In this document: positions 57,466-64,000 of the stretch, one piece after another | How positions within the stretch are numbered: position 1 is the first letter of the stretch | How the letters are laid out: the number at the start of each line of letters is the position of its first letter | IMG/VR virus record: IMGVR_UViG_3300025141_011788 | Span: 1-64,000 of that record | Strand: one strand, 5' to 3' | DNA: 64,000 nucleotides | From: a virus | The notes under the pieces: generated by a model | The model's input: only the letters and a program-made list of their open reading frames with translations | Told to the model about the DNA's origin: nothing | The model's database searches: none | Program-made: the position numbers and the translations under genes

Positions 57466-58689
57466 TTAAAGGATGTTCTTCTGTAAGTGGTTGGCTGCCT
57501 TGACAAACGCAGCCTCTTCCCCACCTTCATCTTCTACACTATTATAGTACACATCGAAGAGTTCACGCAAGCCTTTTTTTGTCCTAAGTGCGTTTCCGCC
57601 TGATTTTGTTTCGTATAGACGGCAATAGTATAGCGTTTTCAACATCCAAAGCCATCCGTAGGTTCCGGTCTCGACATCAAATACGCTTCCCGAGACCATC
57701 TCCCGTAGAGTCGCTGAAGACTTGATCGTCGAAGCTTGGTCGTTGGAGATGACAGGGCCGAAAGCATTTGGCTGTCTCTCCGCAAAAGCATTATACATCG
57801 ATACAAGGTAAATCTGTAAGAGGCCGACGTCCAAGACAAGAGATGGATAAAAATCTTGCTCATGGAACGCCTCTAAGACGGCAGAAGAGGCGGGACTATT
57901 CAAATTTAAATTCTCTACCATATACTCCTGCCCCTTGGAAGAAGAAGTGTTGAATATCAACCGCCAAGGAGCGTCCTCGTCTATAAGGAAGCCGTGTTGG
58001 GCGGCCACATTGGCAAAGAAAGGAAAATTGAGGTCGTGAACATATAGCTCACCCTTTGGGAAGTCTAAGTCATGAGGGGCATCCGCTGTATCAATGATCA
58101 GTCCCGATATATAAGGGGAACAGAAACTGCTCTCAATAAAACCAGAGCGAGTGACGGGCAGGACCGAGGAGGTGTCCCTTACAAACCGAGAGAATTCCCT
58201 TAGGAAATCACCAAAAGTTAGAATCGACCGCTGGCGGCGGGGGTCCTTTAAGTATTCATTTACAAAAAGAGGATATACAAGCCGTTTCATGTGACTGTCA
58301 TAGAGGTCATCTACGGCGGTCCATGCCTGAGTTGCCTGAAGCATAGCAAATGGACTATCCTCGTGTATTCTCCCCTGGCCAGCATACTTTCTCATTCTAG
58401 TAACGAGGTCATCCCACGCTTGACCTACAAAATCAAGGGTGTACAACACGCTTTGGTCCTTAGTATACCTTATCTGGGTTAGGCTCTTCTCCCTCACTAC
58501 AAGCGGGATACCATCCGGAGATGACTTGCCGTATTTTTGATTTACACCCCGCAAGGATGTTTGATTTCGAATTAACCCTTGGGGAAAGACTTGCTCTTTA
58601 TATTCCTTCCGAGAAGAGAAGGATTTTATGGTAGATAAGTCATTTGACCCATATGCGTTGATTCTAAATGGGTTTTTCTGCTGTGCCAT
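57466..58689 (-). CDS. large hypothetical protein, probable tail structural
   Basis: 407 residues, no recognised domain. Lies just downstream of tail genes with stop/start packing (start adjoins the stop at 58690). Contains YVHDLNFPFFANVAAQHGFL. Baseplate or tail role by context. Confidence 0.55.
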   Translation of the reverse strand: MAQQKNPFRINAYGSNDLSTIKSFSSRKEYKEQVFPQGLIRNQTSLRGVNQKYGKSSPDGIPLVVREKSLTQIRYTKDQSVLYTLDFVGQAWDDLVTRMRKYAGQGRIHEDSPFAMLQATQAWTAVDDLYDSHMKRLVYPLFVNEYLKDPRRQRSILTFGDFLREFSRFVRDTSSVLPVTRSGFIESSFCSPYISGLIIDTADAPHDLDFPKGELYVHDLNFPFFANVAAQHGFLIDEDAPWRLIFNTSSSKGQEYMVENLNLNSPASSAVLEAFHEQDFYPSLVLDVGLLQIYLVSMYNAFAERQPNAFGPVISNDQASTIKSSATLREMVSGSVFDVETGTYGWLWMLKTLYYCRLYETKSGGNALRTKKGLRELFDVYYNSVEDEGGEEAAFVKAANHLQKNIL

Positions 58690-61230
58690 TTATTTTGTCC
58701 CCGCTTTTTCAGATTTAACTTGACTCTTCGACGGGGGCTTGGGGGGCGGAGGCTGATAATCGTTTTGCCAGATACACTTGATCTTCGTATCATATTTGTC
58801 CGCACTCAAGTCGTGAGTGACCTTCGAGATGAAGTAGTAGCCACCTATTTTGAGTTTACGAGCGACTTCCTTCCCCAAGGCAAATTCAGCGTCAATATAG
58901 ACTAGGGAACCTTGCCTGAACAAGGTGGTCCCGACTAGGTTAAGCTCTGCGTCCTGAGGGAGGGCGAGAACGCCAATCTTATTACTAGTGGAGGCGCCGG
59001 CCATGTTAATGGCGTGCATGTATTTGTTTTCCTGTTGGGAAAAAGAAAAGGACTTAACAGGTCCTCGATCGCCGCCGATGATTAAATGGTATATCCCCCT
59101 CCCGAGATCAGTGTCGTAGCTTCCCGTGCCCCTGTACCCTTCCCTTGAAAGAATAACAAGGTAGTCGTTATATTCCGACTGGTCGTAGCGCTCAGGCATT
59201 ACTTTAGTTCCTGGGATGCCTATTATCTCTTTAGATGCTTGGTCATACGCCTCTCCTTTCTTGAACTTCATCGGAGTGGTGAGGTTGGTGAAGTAAAAAC
59301 TGTACCCTGACTTTTTAGCAGGATCTCTTGGTTTTAGTAAACCCGGCTGATTCATAGCAGGTTCAACTAGAGCCTTTAATATATCCTTGATGAAGGTTCG
59401 ATAAGGATAAGTAGCCCGCTGTGGCTTTACAACCTTTTTCAAAAACCAAGCTTCGAATCCGGACATCGAAATTGGGATATCAGCGATATTGTATCGGCGG
59501 CTGTTTATCCCAGGCATAGTCTGAGGAAGTACGAACTCGGCGAGGATCAACCCTCTTGTGTCGTTTTTACTTTGTTCAGTTAAGTCATAGGCTGCATCCA
59601 GTAGGTCCCCGAGAAGCATGTAGTTCATTTTAACCTCTTTGTCACTGCTCCTCTCCTTCTGAGCGGAGCTTATGGCTTCCTCTCTTTCTGTTTTATCTGT
59701 CATCGCTGCGGCGGCAGTTACGGTCTCACTCAAGGAGGAGAAGCCTGATCTTGCTATCCCGAACATTTTCTTGCGGGCTTTTAAACCTTCAGTCTCTAGG
59801 AACTTTTTTCGCTCCGGGGTCACGGTATCAGTGACCCAACCACTGTTGTCTAATCCTAGATATTCATCGGGAATAGTAAGCTGATATATTTTCTGGCTGT
59901 CGTTCATTTTCTTTAAGAGAGCCCCGTATCTCTCAGCCCTAGTAAAGGCGGCGATCTTGGCGGCGAGCATTTTAGACATCTCCAGAGCCTCTTCCGCCTT
60001 AGTGATCTTATCCTCGTTTTCTTCGTCGTCCGCATATTCCAGCCTGGCTATCTCTACCGCAAGAGAGTGGATGCGAATATCTGTCCTCGCCTTTCTTTCT
60101 TGTAATCTTATTGCTTTAACGGAGGGGTTCTTTGAAAGCTCCCCTAAGAAAAGCATCCGCACATAACTATCCTCATCTAAAGACTCGAAATCTGATTTGG
60201 CGCCGCCCAGAGTCCAACTATTTGTTAGGTCTTTAATCGATATCATTACGCCGGGGGCATGGGGGCTGCCGACCAACAGGTCTGCCGTTGGACCAGACAT
60301 GGCGCTATCAGCACGAGCAACATAACTTATCTTCAAGGTAGCTTGACCCTCTGAGCCGAAGGTTAAATCATACTTAGTCATCTCTAAGATGATAGTTTCT
60401 TGAGATGCCTTTACAAACTCCGCTATTCTCTTGTTATATAAAGGAGAAGCCGGGGTTATCCTCGGGGCTGCCCAACCGATGACTGCTCGAATCCTTGAAG
60501 CGGGAGGGGTGCCGACCTTTGAAAAACTTGTGTTGATCGCCTTCTTCTCTTTTTTCATTGCAGCGAGTTTTTCCTCACTTGAAATCTCCTTACCCGATGG
60601 ATTATTCATAGGAGAACTTGGGTTATCTGGGTCTAGTACCGGGACTATGAGTTCAATATATGGTCCCGAGGCTAAATCAGAAATCGATTGAAAGAATAGC
60701 TCTACCTCCGCAGTCATACTCTTCTCACCGGGGTGGTTTGTATGCTGATCGTAGGAAAAAGATTTAATGCCAACCCCCCTACCGAGGGCGCTCTGAAAGA
60801 ACTGTTCTTCAGTTGGAGGGCCAGGTGTTGGCTCGTATGGCTTCGGAGCGTCCTGTCCAACTCTGATATGGTTGCCGAAATATACTAATGAGTCTTCTAG
60901 CTTGCCATTTTTATTGGTAGGCATATATAAGCGGATCGAAGGTACCAAGGAGGATATCTCCTCAGAAGATGCCGTTAAGAAATCCTCTGCGCCAGTTGTC
61001 TTGTTTAGAATGCTGATCAATTCTGACGAGGATATTGTAACTGGTGTGATGTGTTTAAATTCTTTGTTTTTAGGTATTTTCCTCTTGTCCCACTCGGGCG
61101 TGCCGGTATACGGGTAAGCCAGCAAGTCCATATTCTCGATAAGAAATTGCTGCTTGTTTAATCGGGTCCTGGCTATTCCGGCTTCGTCATGGGCGCTGAC
61201 CGGCTCGGGCTTCTTCTTACTCTTCGCCAT
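58690..61230 (-). CDS. large tail/baseplate structural protein
   Basis: 846 residues. Charged N-terminus (MAKSKKKPEPVS), long central helix near 370-440, beta-rich C-terminal ~150 residues. No enzyme motif. Position between the LysM-type protein and 57466 suggests a hub or spike. Function inferred from context. Confidence 0.6.
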   Translation of the reverse strand: MAKSKKKPEPVSAHDEAGIARTRLNKQQFLIENMDLLAYPYTGTPEWDKRKIPKNKEFKHITPVTISSSELISILNKTTGAEDFLTASSEEISSLVPSIRLYMPTNKNGKLEDSLVYFGNHIRVGQDAPKPYEPTPGPPTEEQFFQSALGRGVGIKSFSYDQHTNHPGEKSMTAEVELFFQSISDLASGPYIELIVPVLDPDNPSSPMNNPSGKEISSEEKLAAMKKEKKAINTSFSKVGTPPASRIRAVIGWAAPRITPASPLYNKRIAEFVKASQETIILEMTKYDLTFGSEGQATLKISYVARADSAMSGPTADLLVGSPHAPGVMISIKDLTNSWTLGGAKSDFESLDEDSYVRMLFLGELSKNPSVKAIRLQERKARTDIRIHSLAVEIARLEYADDEENEDKITKAEEALEMSKMLAAKIAAFTRAERYGALLKKMNDSQKIYQLTIPDEYLGLDNSGWVTDTVTPERKKFLETEGLKARKKMFGIARSGFSSLSETVTAAAAMTDKTEREEAISSAQKERSSDKEVKMNYMLLGDLLDAAYDLTEQSKNDTRGLILAEFVLPQTMPGINSRRYNIADIPISMSGFEAWFLKKVVKPQRATYPYRTFIKDILKALVEPAMNQPGLLKPRDPAKKSGYSFYFTNLTTPMKFKKGEAYDQASKEIIGIPGTKVMPERYDQSEYNDYLVILSREGYRGTGSYDTDLGRGIYHLIIGGDRGPVKSFSFSQQENKYMHAINMAGASTSNKIGVLALPQDAELNLVGTTLFRQGSLVYIDAEFALGKEVARKLKIGGYYFISKVTHDLSADKYDTKIKCIWQNDYQPPPPKPPSKSQVKSEKAGTK

Positions 61231-61231
61231 T

Positions 61232-61576
61232 TTATACTCCGTATGCTCTTAAAACTCGCTCGATTGGGTTTGGGATATTCACTCGGTCGCCGATTTGTAG
61301 ATCCGAGTCCATTGCTACTTTGTTAAAGAAGGCGATAACCCACCAATAGGATGCGTCGCCGTAATGTTCAGCGGCAAGTTTATAGAGTCTGTCACCATGA
61401 GACCAAGTTACACTTATGACCTCCATTTTCATTATTTCATCCACCGTAGGATAAAATAATTTCCCCGTGGTATAATGAGTGAGTTGTTTCAGGTCCCGAT
61501 CACGAAGATGGGCATCGACGTACCCCTCGTCCCTGTTAACAGTTTTACCTCGTCGGTTGAATCTTGAGACAGTCAT
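61232..61576 (-). CDS. LysM-containing tail/baseplate protein (gp53-like)
   Basis: 114 residues. VTWSHGDRLYKLAAEHYGD, YWWVIAFFNK and GDRVNIPNP are the LysM-type features of gpX/gp53 baseplate proteins. Adjacent to tape measure and tube-like genes; ATGA-type overlap with 61576. Confidence 0.75.
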   Translation of the reverse strand: MTVSRFNRRGKTVNRDEGYVDAHLRDRDLKQLTHYTTGKLFYPTVDEIMKMEVISVTWSHGDRLYKLAAEHYGDASYWWVIAFFNKVAMDSDLQIGDRVNIPNPIERVLRAYGV

Positions 61577-62388
61577 TAGTGATCCATCCCACCACCACTA
61601 CCGGGGTTGGTGGTGTTCCGAGGATTACGGTTTTGAAGAGTCGCTTTCAAATGAGCCTCTCTATTAGCCGCTTCCCTGTCTCGTTGCTCTTTTGTTTTGG
61701 GCTTTGCCGCAGGAGGAGGTTTTGGGGCGCCGTGGTGGATGCCGTGAGGAAACTTAGAACTTGGTTCGAGGAAGTTACCGGCCTTGCTCCAGCCGAGGTC
61801 GTGATCGTGAAGAACCTTGAAGTTAAAGTCCATACTGTACTGTTTTGGCAGAAGCGCCACCTGATTATCGATTTTGGTCGTGATAAATCCCGCATCAATA
61901 TCAGGCGCAAGGCTGAACTGCTTCATAAATCCTAATAACCCGAGTCCTGCTGGGTTTGTTATCAAGTTCGCTAGTTTCGTCCTTATAAGGGGAGGTGTGT
62001 CTATAGTTGTAACACTGACCGCCTTTCCCGTGCCGAGCTTGTTTTCCCCGTAGGTGGGGTATAGGAACTTTTGTAGTGTGCCGACTGCTGCGAGTAGTTC
62101 CTGAGCATCTGCGACATCGTAAGGCACTATTTTTATTCTTGCTGTTATTTCCCGACCAGTGCTCTTATATATGACGATATCGTCCATGCGACCATACACA
62201 GATTCAGCGCTGGTGTTCGTTGTGAAAGTGTCATCGAAAGATTCCAAGGCAGCGGGGAGTCTAACCAGATGCCCAGTTGGAACATGAGTAAAGGTGACAT
62301 ATAGCCCTGAATTTACAAGATCCCCAAAACCGCTTTCTTTACTGTGACTCTCTAAAGAGCCGCCCTTCGATTGTACATACTTACCCAT
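61576..62388 (-). CDS. tail or baseplate protein
   Basis: 270 residues. FDDTFTTNTSAESVYGRMDD and a Pro/Arg-rich C-terminal ~60 residues. This sequence type occurs next to LysM-type tail proteins in marine phages by memory. Tail tube-cap role inferred. Confidence 0.6.
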   Translation of the reverse strand: MGKYVQSKGGSLESHSKESGFGDLVNSGLYVTFTHVPTGHLVRLPAALESFDDTFTTNTSAESVYGRMDDIVIYKSTGREITARIKIVPYDVADAQELLAAVGTLQKFLYPTYGENKLGTGKAVSVTTIDTPPLIRTKLANLITNPAGLGLLGFMKQFSLAPDIDAGFITTKIDNQVALLPKQYSMDFNFKVLHDHDLGWSKAGNFLEPSSKFPHGIHHGAPKPPPAAKPKTKEQRDREAANREAHLKATLQNRNPRNTTNPGSGGGMDH

Positions 62389-62400
62389 CTATTTCGCTCC

Positions 62401-64000
62401 TTATCCTGTGGCTGTTGCCAGGTCGTACCGTTGGTCAATTAAATCAGCGACGATTGAGCCAAGTTCACGTTCCTTAAGCATTAACTTAATGGTTGTTGGT
62501 GAGCCGGATGCAGCGCCTTCTTTCTTCCCGGATTCATCAATACCTAGTATTCGCATGATTTTATCCAACACATCTTCCTTCGTGTTCGCTTCGTCTGTAA
62601 CCCTTATTACTTGATCTACCAGCTTTTCTACATTTTCGATAGAGGTTGGGTCTATCTCAACCGAAGCCTTGATGAGATTTTGAACCCCATCAAAAGCACC
62701 CTGAAGGGCAGTTGCACCCGCAACCTTATCCGCAGAGAACATGTTGTCGAGCATCGTAGATAAAGACCACAAGCCAAAGAGAGTGATCGGATTGGCGAAA
62801 GCTAGCCCAAGAGCGAAACCAGCCATAGAGAGAGCGTTCATGGCGGTAGCGAGAGAGTAAATCCCTGATGCGTCGATTGCATTTATAGTATTTAAGAAGG
62901 TGACGAAACCTTCCATGTTGGACCCGATCAGCCCTAAGCCTAACCCGAAATCAAGTAGAGAACTACCCAGTGTTGCTAACGCACCTGCACCAATAACAAT
63001 CCCACCTGAATAGAGTGCTAATTTAGCAACCGCCCAAGCAATTTCACCTATTCCCAGAGCAAGAGCAGGCAGCGTAGACACGTCCACTGATTTCATCTGA
63101 TCCAACGCTTTTGTGAAAGATGTTAAGGATACCCCTAATACTCCTAATGCCGCAGAACCAATTAGAACGCCTGCTGAATAAAGTGCAACCTTGGCTGCTG
63201 CCCAGGCAATCTCGCCTATTCCGGTCGCCACTGCGGACATATTAGATGGATCGACCGAAGATATAGTGCTCATGGCAGACGCAAATGGGATTAATGCCAG
63301 GCCTAGGGCACCGATAGCTAGGGCGCCGATGAAAACCAAGGGTGCGATTACTCCGAGCCCTGCGGCGGCGAGCCCAATAAGGCCGACGCCAAGAGCCGCT
63401 CCGATAAAGGTGCCGATGCCGACGCCTGCCATCATATTCATAGCTAGGGCGAACGGGAGTAGGGCGAGGCCAACGGCAGCAATAGCAAGAGCCCCCATAA
63501 ACACGGGACCCTTGCCCAGTGCGGTCAACCCGGCGGCGAGGCCTGATAAAATACCTTTGATGCCTTTACCGCCTTTGTCGATCTTGCCGACGAGAGCGAT
63601 TAGAGCTAGCCCTGGGGCCGCAAGTAAAAGAGGTGCCGAGGCGAGGAGAAGGACGCCAGCTCCAGCGGCGCCAGTGGCGAGTTGGGTCAGACCTTTTCCT
63701 AGTCCTGATAAAATGCCCTTGATACCTTTACCGCCTTTATCGATCTTGCCGACGAGGGCGATTAGAGCTAGCCCTGGGGCTGCAAGTAAAAGACCGGGCG
63801 CAGCCTTCAGTAGGTTGAACGAACCCTTTGCTACTTTGCCACCCGCTAGAGACTTTAAGCCTTCAGCCAAGTTTGATAGTTTTTCCTTTATACTTGACCC
63901 AATACTTGGTGATTTTACATCGGCAGTGTCTGTAATCCCTTCTACTGCCGTTTGAGCAGAACCTAGAGCGTCTGTTGTTTCTTTTGCGGCGGCAGGTGCT
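62401..64000 (-). CDS. tape-measure-like protein (5' end outside window)
   Basis: Open to the right edge (533 residues seen), so the start is missing; a TTG at 63870 is not the real start. Highly hydrophobic with repeated modules: APGLALIALVGKIDKGGKGI occurs twice 54 codons apart, and IGEIAWAxAK-x-ALYS twice. Gly/Ala/Leu-rich multi-helix segments fit a tape measure that also contacts the inner membrane. C-terminus is polar. Confidence 0.7.
   Translation of the reverse strand, partial: APAAAKETTDALGSAQTAVEGITDTADVKSPSIGSSIKEKLSNLAEGLKSLAGGKVAKGSFNLLKAAPGLLLAAPGLALIALVGKIDKGGKGIKGILSGLGKGLTQLATGAAGAGVLLLASAPLLLAAPGLALIALVGKIDKGGKGIKGILSGLAAGLTALGKGPVFMGALAIAAVGLALLPFALAMNMMAGVGIGTFIGAALGVGLIGLAAAGLGVIAPLVFIGALAIGALGLALIPFASAMSTISSVDPSNMSAVATGIGEIAWAAAKVALYSAGVLIGSAALGVLGVSLTSFTKALDQMKSVDVSTLPALALGIGEIAWAVAKLALYSGGIVIGAGALATLGSSLLDFGLGLGLIGSNMEGFVTFLNTINAIDASGIYSLATAMNALSMAGFALGLAFANPITLFGLWSLSTMLDNMFSADKVAGATALQGAFDGVQNLIKASVEIDPTSIENVEKLVDQVIRVTDEANTKEDVLDKIMRILGIDESGKKEGAASGSPTTIKLMLKERELGSIVADLIDQRYDLATATG
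63541..63640. repeat. tandem repeat copy 1 in tape measure gene
   Basis: About 95 bases nearly identical to 63702-63800, offset ~162 bases (54 codons, in frame). Confidence 0.8.
63702..63800. repeat. tandem repeat copy 2 in tape measure gene
   Basis: Partner of 63541-63640; silent and conservative changes show it is translated. Confidence 0.8.

Overview
The window is part of a large double-stranded DNA tailed phage (Caudoviricetes). It carries tail genes at the right edge (a hydrophobic tape-measure-like protein, a LysM-type tail or baseplate protein, large tail structural proteins) and a collagen-like fibre gene cut by the left edge. It also has a self-contained replication set and many very small early-type genes. 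Exported proteins with a lipobox or signal peptide, a membrane metalloprotease, ClpP, GroEL/GroES-like chaperones and peptidoglycan enzymes fit a Gram-negative host. The host cannot be named from the sequence. Several families resemble ones I remember from marine myoviruses, which is only a hint. Nearly every gene lies on the minus strand. The exception is a plus-strand islet at 24.1-25.6 kb.

Layout from right to left, which is the direction of transcription. 64.0-57.5 kb: tail module. 57.5-47.8 kb: replication and nucleotide metabolism (A-family polymerase without exonuclease, gp32-like SSB, RecA/UvsX, dCMP deaminase, 5'-3' exonuclease, DnaB-type helicase, class II ribonucleotide reductase). 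47.7-41.4 kb: GroES-like protein, small accessory proteins, a C-family DnaE polymerase with PHP domain, and a P-loop kinase. 41.4-31 kb: dUTPase with a Cys-rich N-terminus, IMPDH/GMP reductase, a sigma region 4-like regulator, an acidic scaffold-like protein, amidase, a PD-(D/E)XK-type protein, GroEL, glutaredoxin, ClpP and lytic transglycosylase. 31-25.6 kb: small proteins, an RNase H-like DUF458 protein, a GapR-like protein, a frameshifted papain-like peptidase, a thermonuclease and a deoxyribonucleotidase. 24-20 kb: a PLP aminotransferase, small SH3-like proteins, a GIY-YIG nuclease and two paralogous exported proteins. 19.6-14.2 kb: a restriction-modification island with two methyltransferase/nuclease pairs and a DUF262-HNH protein. 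14.1-2.3 kb: small early-type genes, a MoxR ATPase with a VWA/metallopeptidase partner, and a zinc-knuckle protein. 2.2 kb to the edge: an RseP/S2P-like protease and the collagen-like fibre.

Expression signals are unusually legible. About fifteen minus-strand promoters have the form TTGACN, a 16-18 bp spacer and TATAAA, often with an extended TGG before the -10. Several of their -35 boxes overlap the stop codon of the preceding gene. A second, unexplained signal is a short motif, CTCGGGA followed by an A-rich run on the coding strand. It recurs dozens of times, typically at or just after a stop codon. The most system-like finding is the R-M island. The methyltransferase/HinP1I-like nuclease pair at 18.0-19.6 kb is flanked by direct repeats of about 107 bp. 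Each repeat holds a promoter, a leader hairpin, and a copy or relic of the neighbouring lipoprotein gene's 3' end, which suggests the module arrived by duplication or recombination and shares regulation with the adjacent nuclease-methyltransferase-HNH operon.

Many genes shorter than 60 codons are included because they have a ribosome binding site, tight packing or a recognisable family. Starts were moved inward where a Shine-Dalgarno sequence or a stop/start overlap decided it.
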